Of a stretch of DNA of 64,000 nt, positions 9,234-18,927 are shown one piece after another. Position numbers and translations under genes: made by a program. Positions within the stretch are counted from its first letter, which is position 1. Every line of letters begins with the position of its first letter. The notes beneath the pieces are model-generated. The model saw only the letters and a list, made by a program, of their open reading frames with translations. It was not told where the DNA came from and made no database searches. Source of the DNA: Neolewinella marina (GTDB lineage: Bacteria > Bacteroidota > Bacteroidia > Chitinophagales > Saprospiraceae); contig NZ_PDLO01000006.1 of NCBI RefSeq assembly GCF_002631205.1, positions 62,001-126,000 of the forward strand, in the 5' to 3' direction.

Positions 9234-9447
9234 GTTGCCGCAGGCGGGAGAATCTGCGTGATCCGCGAGCAGCGCGAGCGATAGAATCTGCGAAAAAGTA
9301 TCCGCGCAATCTGCGGTAATCCACTCCTCCAGAACCGCTTCAACAGCACAGGGACTTTCCACGGATCCAGCCGAAGCCGTACCAAGGACGCCGCAGGCGG
9401 CAGAATCCGCGTGCATCTGCGAAAACGAATTCGCGCAATCCGCGGTA
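9234..9447. repeat. Dispersed repeat, copy A (GAATCTGCG/ATCCGCG type)
   Basis: The element contains GCAGGCGG-GAGAATCTGCGT, ATCCGCGAGCAGCGCGAGCG, ATAGAATCTGCGAAAA and CGCGCAATCTGCGGTAATCC. It aligns throughout with copy B at 9917-10110, including the non-simple middle part with CAGCACA and ACGGA. Similar AATCTGCG/ATCCGCGG repeats are common between genes in many bacteria, as I recall. No gene lies in it. Confidence 0.75.
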
Positions 9448-9461
9448 GATGTTCTCCATTC

Positions 9462-9630
9462 GTCCTTTGCCTTGATGCAAAAGGACCAACTACGAGGCCG
9501 GGGGTGGCGTAACCTGCTCTGTCCTTTGCCTTGATGCAAAAGGACCAACTACGAGGCCAGGGGTGGCGTAACCTGCTCTGTCCTTTTGCCTTGATGCAAA
9601 AGGACCAACTACGAGGCCAGGGGTGGGGCC
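9462..9630. repeat. Three tandem 59-bp units, each with a 10-bp hairpin
   Basis: Units start at 9462, 9521 and 9580. Each begins GTCCTTT(T)GCCTTGATGC then AAAAGGACCAAC and continues ACTACGAGGCC...GGGGTGGCG. In unit 3 the start folds into a perfect stem, GTCCTTTTGC pairing with GCAAAAGGAC around CTTGAT; units 1 and 2 lack one T. This resembles a repeat widespread between genes in Bacteroidota (CTTTTTGC...GCAAAAAG type, from memory). Confidence 0.8.
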
Positions 9631-9916
9631 CCCTGGGCGAAGTTTTGATATCGCCTTTATCGGTCGTCGAAACCCAAAAGGGCGGAATGCTGCAAACTCG
9701 CTGCACTATCCGCTCTTCGGCCTAGGCCAGTCGGTATCTCCCTATTCGTTTGTCAATCCAAATCTCTAGCACGCTCAAACAGTGCAGCCTTCTGGTCGCC
9801 CTTTTGCGCTCCGCCACCCGGGCGATCTCAAGGGCGGTACCCACTACTTTTCAGTGGCCACCTTTGATCCGTGCTGCGTGGTATGCAACGAGAGGTGGGT
9901 ATGCCTGGCGTTCACG

Positions 9917-10110
9917 TCGCTGCAGGCGGCAGAATCCGCGTAATCCGCGAGCAGCGCAAGCGATAGAATCTGCGAAAATCTGTGAAACCGAATCTGTGTA
10001 ATCGGCGGTAACCCACCTTTTCAGAGCCGCTTCTGCAGCACAAGACATTGCCACGGAGTCAGTCGAAGCTGCACCAAAGACAGGCGGTAGAATCCGCGCA
10101 ATCCGCGGTA
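9917..10110. repeat. Dispersed repeat, copy B
   Basis: Same orientation and same order of landmarks as copy A: GCAGGCGGCAGAATCCGCGT, ATCCGCGAGCAGCGCAAGCG, ATAGAATCTGCGAAAA, a GCGGTAACCCACC segment, CAGCACAAGACATTGCCACG and a final ATCCGCGCAATCCGCGGTAG. It is diverged by scattered substitutions and small gaps. It ends just before the 3' end of the minus-strand BNR-repeat gene. Confidence 0.75.
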
Positions 10111-10127
10111 GCTCAAAACCTATACCC

Positions 10128-13100
10128 TCACCGGCCCGGCCAGGTCGGCCACCGGCCCGGCGTGTAGGGCGCACCCTGCATTTCCAGTTGCTGTTCCAGG
10201 GCGCGGACGTCGGCGTCGATGGACTTCAGCTCCTCCAGGAGGGGACCGAATTCCGCGGCCGCCACCCGGTAGCTTTCCCGGTAGGTTTCCGTGGGGTCGC
10301 TGGTCACGTTCCACATGCCGTACTCCAGGGCCCCCACGCGGCCGGCCACGGAGGGGGCGGTCTCCATCTGCAGGTTGCTGCGGGTACGGTCGCCGTAAAG
10401 GGCTTCGGTGAAGTCGGCCAACCGTTCGCGCAGCGCGTGGAGGGTGGTCAGGGCCGCTTCGGGGCTGCCGGTGGTTTCCAGGGCGGCCTTCTCCAGGGCG
10501 CCAAGGCGCTGGTCGAGGTTGCGGCGGATGTCGCCGGCGGCACTCACGGCCTTGCTCAGGTCCATGATCTGGCGGACGAAGGCGTCGTAGGCGTCCCAGT
10601 CCTCGGTGGGCAGGGTAGCCTGGTCGAGATACTTCACACGGAACGTTTGGGGCTCACCCCACTGCTTGAATTCACCGTCGAAGAACTGGCTCATCGACAC
10701 GCTGTAGTTGCCGGGGGGCACGAGGGCGCCCATCGAAGGACTGCCGAAGAGGGCATCGGGGGCCGGGGTGTAGCGGTTGTTGACGGGGTCCGGGCTGGGG
10801 TAGCGCAGGTCCCAGTGGAAGCGGTGCAGTCCCTTACTCGCCTTGCGCTTCAGCTGCCGCACCACCTCGCCGGCTTCGTTGCGGATGGTGAAGAGCAGGT
10901 AAGGGTCTTGCTGCCGCTCCTCCATGCGCAGGGAATCGACCGGAGGATAGTACACCGAGGCCTTACGGGCCATGATTTCCCGCTCGCGGTCCTGCCGCTG
11001 CTCCTTCAGGGTCTTGGGGGCTTCCTTCAGGTAGTAGGTGATGCCCACGCCGAAGGGAGGATTGTCCGAGCGGAAGTAGCTGCTGCCCAAGTGGCCCTTG
11101 TCGCGCAGGCCAAGGGGAGCCCGTTCCACGTACAGCCAGGGGTCGCGGGTAGACATGACCATAGCGTCACGTTCGAAGGCCGCAGCGTCGAGGTTGCGCA
11201 GGGGGGTGTAGTCGTCGAGTACGTAGAAGCCCCGGCCAAAGGTGCCGAGCACCACGTCGTTCTCTTGCCGCTGGATCTCGATGTCGCGGACGGCCACGGT
11301 GGGCAGGCCGTTCTTCAGCTGTACCCAGTTTTGACCGCCATCGCGGGAGAAGAAGGCCCCGAATTCCGTGCCGCAGAACAGCAGGTTGGGATCCTCGTGG
11401 TCCTCGGCGATGGTGTACACGCTGCCACGCTCGGGCAGGGTGGCGGAGAGGGAGGTCCAGCTCGCACCCCCGTCGCTGGTCTTGAGGAGGTAGGGCTTGA
11501 AGTCGCCGTAGCGGTGGTCGTTGTAGGCTACGTAGGCCACGTTGCGGTCGTGGAGGCCGGCGATCACCTGGTTGACGTAGCTCATTTCCGGAATGCCGGG
11601 GAGGTTGTCGAACTTCTGCCAGGTCTGTCCGCCGTCGGTGGTCTTGTGCAGCAGGCCGTCGTCGGTGCCCACCCAGAGCAGGTTCTCGTCCAGGGCACTC
11701 TCGGCGATGGTGGTGGTCTGCCCGAAGATGGAGGTGGAGGTATTCTTGGCGATGGCGTCCACGCTCCACACCTGGTCCATGACGGGCAGGGTGTTGCGGT
11801 CGATGCCGCGGCTGAGGTCCGGACTGATCACCCGCCAACTGTTGCCTCGGTTGTCGGTGCGGAACACCTTGTTGGCGCCGTAATACAGCCGGGTGGGCTG
11901 GTGGCTCGAGATGGTCAGGGGGGCGTCCCAGTTCCAGCGCAGGGGCTCGTCGTCGGCGCCCTCGGTGGGCTGGATGAAGAGGTATTCCCCGCTGCGGCGG
12001 TCGAAGCGGCGCAGGCTGCCGTACTGGGCCTGGGCGTAGATGACGTTCGGGTCGGTGGGGTCTACCTGGGTTTCAAAGCCGTCGCCCGTGCTGGTGATGT
12101 ACCAGTCGCTGTTCACGATGCCGTTCACGCTGGTGTTCTTGTTGGGGCCTCCCAGGCTGAGGTTGTCCTGGGTGCCGCCGTGGACGTGGTAGAAGGGGCC
12201 CGACTGGTCGGTGGCCACCTTGTAGAACTGGGTTACCGGCAGGTTGGGCTTGAAGTGCCAGGTGGTGGCGAAGTCCCAGGTTTCGTAGATGCCGCCGTCG
12301 CAGCCCACCAGCAGGTGATCGGTGTTGGCGGGGTCGATCCAGATGGCGTGGTTGTCGATGTGCTTGTTGAGTTCCCCGAGGTTGCGGACGGTCTTGCCGG
12401 CGTCGTCGCTCACCTGGTACCAGGTGTCGGTGATGAAGATGCGGTCCACGTTCACCGGGTCGCAGGACAATTCCTGGTAGTAGTTGCCGCTGGAGAAGTA
12501 GTCGTTCTGCTTGTTCCAGCTGGCGCCGCCGTTGTCCGAGCGGTAGATGCCGCCCTTGCCGTCGGGGGCTTCGACTACGGCGTAGACCACGTTGGGGTTC
12601 ACCGGCGAGACGTCGATGCCGATGCGGCCGACGTCGCCGCCGGGCAGGCCGCCCTTCAGCTGGGTCCAGGTCTTGCCGCCATCGGTAGTCTTGTAGAGGC
12701 CGGATTCGGGGCCGCCGCCCAGGTAGGTGTACACTTTGCGCTGCCGCTGGTGGAAGGCGGCGTAGAGGACATCCGGGTTGCGGGGATCCATGCGGAGGTC
12801 GTTGCAGCCGGTATAGTCGCTGACGTGCTTGACGCGCTCCCAGTTGTCGCCGCCGTCGGTGGATTTATAGACCCCGCGCTCGCCGCCGTTGCTCCACAGG
12901 GGGCCGTAGGCGGCTACCCACACGACGTCGGAATTGGTAGGGTCCACGATCACGTTGGCGATGTGCTGGCTTTCCTTCAGTCCCTTGTGCTGCCAGGTCT
13001 TGCCGCCGTCGGGCGACATGTACACCCCGTCGCCGTAGCCCACCGAGCGCTGGTTGTGGTTCTCGCCGGTGCCCACCCAGACGGTTTGCCGGTTGTTCGG

Positions 13101-13436
13101 GTCCAGCGACACGCAGCCGATGGAGTAGGAGCCCTGTCCGTCGAAGATCGGCTCGTAGGTCGTGCCGTGGTTGTTGGTCTTCCACACGCCGCCGCTGGCC
13201 GTGGCCACGTAGTACTGGTCGGGATTGTCGGGGTTCACCGCGAAGTCGGCAATGCGGCCCGATGTCACCGCCGGACCGATGCTGCGCCACTGCAGGGCGT
13301 TGTAGGTAGCCGGCTGGAGGTGGATGGGGGTTTCTGCTTTGGCGGTGTCGGCCGGGGTGGCCTTCTTCCGGCGCTGGGCTTGAGCGTCGGGCAGGTAGAT
13401 CAAGCAGCAAATAAACAGCAGGAAGAGTTGGCGCAT
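10128..13436 (-). CDS. Large secreted BNR/sortilin-like (VPS10-type) beta-propeller protein
   Basis: An 1102-residue exported protein: signal peptide about residues 1-20 (ending AQA), then many BNR/Asp-box-like units such as SPDGGKTW, STDGGDNW, TTDGGKTW, SDNGGASW, TTDGGQTW, TSDGGASW and SRDGGQNW spaced along two large propellers (roughly residues 45-720). The C-terminal 380 residues contain a helical and a beta domain (LKRKASKGLHRFHWDLRYP). This architecture matches proteins annotated in Bacteroidota as 'glycosyl hydrolase' or VPS10/sortilin-like, for which no enzymatic activity has been firmly shown. It probably acts at the cell surface or periplasm. The start is the first Met before the signal peptide. 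No T9SS sorting domain is visible. Confidence 0.85.
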   Translation of the reverse strand: MRQLFLLFICCLIYLPDAQAQRRKKATPADTAKAETPIHLQPATYNALQWRSIGPAVTSGRIADFAVNPDNPDQYYVATASGGVWKTNNHGTTYEPIFDGQGSYSIGCVSLDPNNRQTVWVGTGENHNQRSVGYGDGVYMSPDGGKTWQHKGLKESQHIANVIVDPTNSDVVWVAAYGPLWSNGGERGVYKSTDGGDNWERVKHVSDYTGCNDLRMDPRNPDVLYAAFHQRQRKVYTYLGGGPESGLYKTTDGGKTWTQLKGGLPGGDVGRIGIDVSPVNPNVVYAVVEAPDGKGGIYRSDNGGASWNKQNDYFSSGNYYQELSCDPVNVDRIFITDTWYQVSDDAGKTVRNLGELNKHIDNHAIWIDPANTDHLLVGCDGGIYETWDFATTWHFKPNLPVTQFYKVATDQSGPFYHVHGGTQDNLSLGGPNKNTSVNGIVNSDWYITSTGDGFETQVDPTDPNVIYAQAQYGSLRRFDRRSGEYLFIQPTEGADDEPLRWNWDAPLTISSHQPTRLYYGANKVFRTDNRGNSWRVISPDLSRGIDRNTLPVMDQVWSVDAIAKNTSTSIFGQTTTIAESALDENLLWVGTDDGLLHKTTDGGQTWQKFDNLPGIPEMSYVNQVIAGLHDRNVAYVAYNDHRYGDFKPYLLKTSDGGASWTSLSATLPERGSVYTIAEDHEDPNLLFCGTEFGAFFSRDGGQNWVQLKNGLPTVAVRDIEIQRQENDVVLGTFGRGFYVLDDYTPLRNLDAAAFERDAMVMSTRDPWLYVERAPLGLRDKGHLGSSYFRSDNPPFGVGITYYLKEAPKTLKEQRQDREREIMARKASVYYPPVDSLRMEERQQDPYLLFTIRNEAGEVVRQLKRKASKGLHRFHWDLRYPSPDPVNNRYTPAPDALFGSPSMGALVPPGNYSVSMSQFFDGEFKQWGEPQTFRVKYLDQATLPTEDWDAYDAFVRQIMDLSKAVSAAGDIRRNLDQRLGALEKAALETTGSPEAALTTLHALRERLADFTEALYGDRTRSNLQMETAPSVAGRVGALEYGMWNVTSDPTETYRESYRVAAAEFGPLLEELKSIDADVRALEQQLEMQGAPYTPGRWPTWPGR

Positions 13437-13546
13437 GGTTATTGATTTGGCGGGGGTATAAACATAGGAAGAAGGCGGGGAAATTGGGCGGCGGCAATAG
13501 CCGTCAGGGCGCGGGTGCCGTACTACTACCCACCTTTATTCCACGA

Positions 13547-13579
13547 TTTGGCCTGTGCCCGGCCCCCGCCCTATATTGG
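13547..13579 (+). promoter_or_regulatory. Possible promoter of the tyrosine phosphatase gene
   Basis: TTTG (13547-13550), a 21-base spacer and TATATTGG (13572-13579) fit the phylum promoter pattern with one mismatch in the -7 box. The ATG lies about 60 bases downstream. Confidence 0.4.
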
Positions 13580-13638
13580 TGGTAGCAAGCCCTGTACACG
13601 CGTTTTATGCAGTCTGACCGGGATAAACCACGACATTG

Positions 13639-14340
13639 ATGAGTACCCCCCAGCCCCTGATCCAAACCGTAGAAGAATACCTGGAAAACCCAGTCACCAC
13701 CGACTTTACAGCCGCCATCGCCAGATCAGAAGCCTTACTGGGCGAACTCCAACACGCCATGCGCGAACCGGAGGCCGACCGCCGCCGCCTCGGCGCCCTG
13801 ATCGGCCGGGTCAAGGGGACGGCCAAACGCCTGGCCGCGGTGGAACCCATCGACTGGGTAGCGGTGGGCGCGGGTCACCTCGCCATCGGGCACCGCCCCG
13901 GGGCGGACCTGGTAAGTAGTCTGAAACTCCAGGGGGCCACCCACGTCCTCACCCTGCTGTCGGAACCGGAGGGCGGGCGTAAGGTGGAGTCGTTCTGCCG
14001 AGAACACGACCTGGCCTGGTTGTGGCTACCCATGACCTCGGCCCGCCCCCCGGGGGAGGAACGCTACGCGGAGATCGCCCGCCTGTTCAATGATTTGGCG
14101 GCGGTCCTCAACAACGGAGGCCGAATTTACCTACACTGTTCCGCCGGCATTCACCGGACGGGCATGATTTCCGTAGCCCTGCTCCGCTTTCTTGGTCTGG
14201 ACGCGCCGGCGGCCATGGAAAAGTTGCGGGCCCTGCGCCCGACCACCTACGAGGGGGCGGGGGACCACCGGTTGGCGTGGGCCCATTCGGCCTGGGAGGG
14301 CCTGCGCGGAGCTTGTGCCGTCGTTACACCTCTGGCGTAA
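13639..14340 (+). CDS. Protein-tyrosine/dual-specificity phosphatase-like protein
   Basis: A 233-residue soluble protein. The C-terminal half is a cysteine-phosphatase domain with the P-loop HCSAGIHRTG at residues 166-175, catalytic Cys167 and Arg173. The candidate general-acid region lies in LWLPMTSARPPGEERY (128-143), which lacks an obvious Asp; that is odd for a classical dual-specificity phosphatase. The first roughly 70 residues are helical and of unknown role. It should remove phosphate from tyrosine or another small substrate in the cytoplasm. The start at 13639 (MSTPQP) is preferred over a TTG three bases earlier. It stands alone, divergent from the BNR gene and convergent with the DUF1080 gene. 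Confidence 0.8.
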   Translation: MSTPQPLIQTVEEYLENPVTTDFTAAIARSEALLGELQHAMREPEADRRRLGALIGRVKGTAKRLAAVEPIDWVAVGAGHLAIGHRPGADLVSSLKLQGATHVLTLLSEPEGGRKVESFCREHDLAWLWLPMTSARPPGEERYAEIARLFNDLAAVLNNGGRIYLHCSAGIHRTGMISVALLRFLGLDAPAAMEKLRALRPTTYEGAGDHRLAWAHSAWEGLRGACAVVTPLA

Positions 14341-14375
14341 GGGAAGGCACACGCCCCGGGGCAGATGCTACCGCC

Positions 14376-15032
14376 CTACCGCAACGGCTTCACCATAATA
14401 TCCTTGTAGTACACCCGGCTGTCCGGATCGTGGCCCTGGATGGCGAAGGTGCCGCTGGAGAGCTTCCGGCCGCGCTCCCCTTCGGGGCGGTCGACGTTGG
14501 CGGGTTCGGTGTATTCTACTACGGTTTTGCCGTTCAGTTTCACGGTGACGGTTTTATCCTTCACGATGATGTGCTGGGTGTACCATTCGTTGTCCTTCAT
14601 GTGTACTTCCCGCACGTCGTCGAAGCTGTACAGGCTGCCGGTGCGCCGCCAGTCCGATTGGGAGTTGTTGACCTGCACCTCGTAGCCCTTGGAGGGCCAG
14701 CCTTCTTCCTGGTATTCGGTATGGAAGAAGATGCCGGAGTTGGAGCCGGGGGTCGTCATCACCTGGGCCTTGAATTCGAAATCCTTGAAGTTGTGGTCCA
14801 TCACCGGGCCTTCGTAGAACAGGTGGGCCCGGGGTCCGTGGGCCACGAGCTTCTTGTCTTCCACGCTGAAGGTGGCGGGGTTTTCGCTGGCCCGCCACCC
14901 GGTGAGGCTCTTGCCGTCGAAGAGGGAAATCCAGCCGTCGGTATTGTCAGAGGCTGTGGTCGCGGCGGTTTTTGGGGTGTTGCAGGCCGTGGCGAGGAAG
15001 AGCAGTAGGCAGCAGGAAATGAATAACCTCAT
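14376..15032 (-). CDS. DUF1080 / 3-keto-disaccharide hydrolase-domain lipoprotein
   Basis: A 218-residue lipoprotein: signal peptide with lipobox ending at Cys17 (LATAC). The rest is a single concanavalin-like beta-sandwich of the DUF1080/3-keto-disaccharide hydrolase type, with hallmark phrases WISLFDGKSLTGW (about 34-46), NSGIFFHTEY, GYEVQVNN and a C-terminal SGTFAIQGHDPDSRVYYKDI. Proteins of this family bind or split oxidised glycans in the envelope; the substrate here is unknown. It is transcribed in the same direction as the downstream-lying BNR-repeat gene but separated from it by an oppositely oriented phosphatase gene. Confidence 0.88.
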   Translation of the reverse strand: MRLFISCCLLLFLATACNTPKTAATTASDNTDGWISLFDGKSLTGWRASENPATFSVEDKKLVAHGPRAHLFYEGPVMDHNFKDFEFKAQVMTTPGSNSGIFFHTEYQEEGWPSKGYEVQVNNSQSDWRRTGSLYSFDDVREVHMKDNEWYTQHIIVKDKTVTVKLNGKTVVEYTEPANVDRPEGERGRKLSSGTFAIQGHDPDSRVYYKDIMVKPLR

Positions 15033-15277
15033 GGGTATTGACCTTGGGGGTGTTGTTGGAAAAGAAAGGTTGAACCCCTGGATATTGGGGGCGTAGCTCG
15101 CCGGGGTCCTTTATCCTGGCTAATATAGTGCACGACCCGACTTGCTGCTCCGGTAGGACTTTTTAATCCTTTGCCCGGCACCGGCGGCTTACCCTGGCAC
15201 CTGCGCGCCGGCGGCTGCGCCACGGTTAGCTAAGCAAGCAGTGGGGTGGCCGGCAGTAGCTCCACCCCCCCATTCCA

Positions 15278-15733
15278 TCATTCAACCTTGGTGATCGTAG
15301 CCTGTCGGGCGATGATGCTCCATCCGGAATCGGAAGGCATCCAGACGTGGGTGAACCTCCGGTGTACGGTTTTCCCCGCGTGGGGCTGATGGCCCTGGGG
15401 CTTGATCACTTCCCCGCCCATCACGATGGCCACGTCATTGATAAAGGTGATCTTCTCGATCTCCCTGGTGAAGGAGAGGTAGTTGAGTCCTCCCGTCCGG
15501 AGGTAATGCTTCGTCCCCTCTACGGTACCCACCACGTTGGCGGGGGTGTTGATGACCATGTGCGGCGACCACAATCTGCCGAACAGGGCTGCCGTATCGC
15601 CCTGTAGTACGGATTGTCGCTCCAGGTTTTCCAATTGCCGGATCTCCTGCTCCCGCTGATCCTGAGCAAAAAGCGGCGTACCGAGGCCGGTGATCAACAG
15701 ACAGCAGAGGGGTAAGCGCCAGTGTGTTTTCAT
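15278..15733 (-). CDS. Exported NTF2-like (SnoaL/DUF4440) protein
   Basis: A 151-residue protein with a signal peptide (about 1-23, ending LFAQ). The mature part is a single NTF2-like cone fold as in DUF4440: an N-terminal helix (REQEIRQLENLERQSVLQGD), LFGRLWSPHMVINTPAN, and the closing strands VHRRFTHVWMPSDSGWSIIARQATI. Such proteins bind small ligands or act as isomerases; nothing fixes the role here. It stands alone, with 240 bases of repeat-bearing DNA between its start and the divergent ABC-F gene. Confidence 0.75.
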   Translation of the reverse strand: MKTHWRLPLCCLLITGLGTPLFAQDQREQEIRQLENLERQSVLQGDTAALFGRLWSPHMVINTPANVVGTVEGTKHYLRTGGLNYLSFTREIEKITFINDVAIVMGGEVIKPQGHQPHAGKTVHRRFTHVWMPSDSGWSIIARQATITKVE

Positions 15734-15860
15734 GGGAATTGAGGGATTGATCCGTCTGGGCCGGGTGGTAGGGTTGCTGACCTGATGGCTACCGGGGGCG
15801 GCGGTCTTCTAAGTTACGTCGCGGGGGAGTGGCGGGTGGAAAATGTTTGGGGGTGATGGC

Positions 15861-15927
15861 GCGGCCTGAGGCTGCATCTTGCTGTCGCGGCCTGAGGCCG
15901 CTTTTTACTATCGCGGTCTGAGACCGC
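15861..15927 (+). repeat. Three 15-base palindromes at 26-base spacing, upstream of the ABC-F gene
   Basis: GCGGCCTGAGGCTGC (15861-15875), GCGGCCTGAGGCCGC (15887-15901) and GCGGTCTGAGACCGC (15913-15927) start exactly 26 bases apart. Copies 2 and 3 differ by a compensating pair change (C-G to T-A) that keeps the 6-bp stem intact around a TGA loop. Copy 1 has one unpaired position. The last copy ends 18 bases before the -7 box of the ABC-F gene. Confidence 0.85.
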
Positions 15928-15944
15928 TTTGTACTGGGAGTTCG

Positions 15945-15952
15945 TACCTTTG
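15945..15952 (+). promoter_or_regulatory. -7 promoter box of the ABC-F gene
   Basis: TACCTTTG is a perfect match to the phylum -7 consensus TAnnTTTG, 21 bases before the ATG. A TTTG lies at 15928-15931, but only 13 bases upstream, closer than the usual 17-23, so the -33 element is uncertain. Confidence 0.55.
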
Positions 15953-15973
15953 CGGCCTTAAAATCAAAGATTT

Positions 15974-17608
<1,635 letters not shown>

Positions 17609-17807
17609 GGCCGAGGCCTTTCCCTATCGTGAGCTCTGCTCGCGGCCATCGGTAGGGATCCAGACACTACGAGGTGCCAGCACGCTCGTAGGTCCTGATG
17701 CTTGTTGCCCGTGACTGACGACCTCGTAGGGTGCCCGCCGCAGGCCCGCACCTGCGAGGGTCGGGTGTCTGGTACGGTTTTTCCCGGCCATACCGTACCT
17801 TCCCACC
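17609..17807 (+). promoter_or_regulatory. Intergenic region with inverted repeat and a -7 box at 17796-17803
   Basis: CTACGAG (17665-17671) and CTCGTAG (17683-17689) form an inverted repeat with an inner TGC/GCA pair. TACCTTCC at 17796-17803 resembles a -7 box and ends four bases before the ATG at 17808, so the transcript may be leaderless. No clear TTTG precedes it. Confidence 0.4.
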
Positions 17808-18737
17808 ATGCCCTTTTTCGATCATTTCATCACCATCGACTGGAGCGCCCGCAACAGTCCCAGCCCCGCCAAGCCCTCCAAGGACGCCATCTGGATCGCG
17901 GAGGCCACCGCCCGGGGGCGCATCCGGTGTACCTATTTCCGTACCCGCCACGCCTGTCATGAATACCTGCTGCAGCGGCTGATCCGGCTGCGGAAGAAGC
18001 GGGTGCTGGTGGGGTGGGACTTCTCCTTCGGCTACCCCAAGGGGCTGGCCAAGGCCCTGCGGCTGAAGCAGAAACCCGCCTGGCGCGCGATCTGGGACCT
18101 GATCAGCGAGCTCGTCGAGGACGGGCCCGACAACGGTAACAACCGCTTCTGCGTGGGCGCCCGCCTGAACGAGCGCATCATGGCGCCCAGCGGACCGTTC
18201 TGGGGCGTACCCGTGGGGCAGAGCGGCATCTTCCTGGGATCGAAATGCGACTTCGACTATCCCGTTCCCACCCGCAAAGGCCCGCTGCCCGAGCGGCGTC
18301 ACGTGGAAACCCTGAACCTGCGCCTGCAGCCCGCCTGGAAACTGGCCTACACCGGCAGCGTGGGCAGCCAGGCCCTGCTCGGCATCCCCTGCGTACGTTT
18401 CCTGCGCGACCACGAAAAGCTCCGTACCGTCTCCCGCGTCTGGCCCTTTGAGGAAGTTGCCGGGGGCGCGGACGCGGGTGCCGTGATCGTGCACGCCGAG
18501 GTGTACCCCAGTCTGCTGACCATCCCTCGGCAGAAGGGGCAGATCCTCGACCGCGAGCAGGTGAGGCGCCACGTCGCCTGGCTGCAGGAGGAGCAGCGGG
18601 CCGGCACCCTGGGCCGCTACCTCGACCGCCCCTGGGGCCCCGGCAGCAAGCTGCACAAGCGGGTGACCGGACACGAAGGCTGGGTGCTGGGACTGGTGGA
18701 TGAATCGGTGCCCGCCTTTCCGCGGGGAAAGCTGTAG
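17808..18737 (+). CDS. Conserved protein, possible RNase H-fold (DUF429-like)
   Basis: A 309-residue soluble protein. Three acidic-residue motifs resemble the predicted RNase H-like group around DUF429: FITIDWSA near the N-terminus (Asp10), VLVGWDFSFGYP (Asp around 76) and HAEVYPSLL (Glu around 234). Related proteins in alphaproteobacteria sit with molybdopterin or cobalamin genes and are named after those neighbours (from memory), but no such genes occur here. No signal peptide or membrane segment is present. Function is unknown; nuclease activity is only a fold-based guess. It stands alone between the ABC-F gene and purH. Confidence 0.7.
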   Translation: MPFFDHFITIDWSARNSPSPAKPSKDAIWIAEATARGRIRCTYFRTRHACHEYLLQRLIRLRKKRVLVGWDFSFGYPKGLAKALRLKQKPAWRAIWDLISELVEDGPDNGNNRFCVGARLNERIMAPSGPFWGVPVGQSGIFLGSKCDFDYPVPTRKGPLPERRHVETLNLRLQPAWKLAYTGSVGSQALLGIPCVRFLRDHEKLRTVSRVWPFEEVAGGADAGAVIVHAEVYPSLLTIPRQKGQILDREQVRRHVAWLQEEQRAGTLGRYLDRPWGPGSKLHKRVTGHEGWVLGLVDESVPAFPRGKL

Positions 18738-18774
18738 CCTACCCGAAATACCGCCTACTCCCTTGAACGACAGT

Positions 18775-18844
18775 TACCTTTGTGGCGTTAGGGCTCGGCT
18801 TTGGCGGGGAGCGAAAATGCGTAAGGGCATTATTCGTATCTTTG
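18775..18844 (+). promoter_or_regulatory. Two -7 promoter boxes upstream of purH
   Basis: TACCTTTG at 18775-18782 and TATCTTTG at 18837-18844 both match TAnnTTTG exactly. The second is 84 bases before the purH ATG. Neither has a TTTG/TTG at ideal distance, so which one is used is open. No purine riboswitch could be recognised in the leader. Confidence 0.45.
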
Positions 18845-18927
18845 CGGCCCTCAAACTAACCCGTTCCGGACACGCCGGCACAACCCTAGTATGTTCCCGC
18901 CCCGGCGGGACGCCATAAACGAGTTCT

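Larger units (their letters stand above)
9171..10127. other. Gene-free region made of dispersed repeats
   Basis: About 957 bases between two minus-strand genes hold no credible gene. Two diverged direct copies of a roughly 200-base element (about 9234-9447 and 9917-10110) flank three tandem 59-base units (9462-9630) and a stretch of about 280 bases in between. Short frames in this region only translate the repeats. Confidence 0.8.

Noticed and set aside
9171-9548. N-terminal extension of the unknown membrane protein
   Set aside because: The extra 126 codons translate the AATCTGCG and 59-base repeats, so the protein is started at 9170 instead.
9462-9630. Possible CRISPR array
   Set aside because: The units are contiguous 59-base tandem repeats without variable spacers, and no cas genes are present.
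10188-13445. 1085-codon open frame on the plus strand opposite the BNR-repeat gene
   Set aside because: It is an antisense shadow produced by the high GC content at third positions; its translation is low-complexity Val/Gly/His-rich with no domain, while the minus strand has a signal peptide and repeated Asp-box motifs.
15861-15927. Possible short CRISPR array upstream of the ABC-F gene
   Set aside because: Repeats of 15 bases with 11-base gaps are far too short for CRISPR; they are hairpin elements.
17665-17689. CTACGAG/CTCGTAG inverted repeat as a terminator for the ABC-F gene
   Set aside because: No T-run follows the stem; it is recorded only as an inverted repeat within the intergenic feature.
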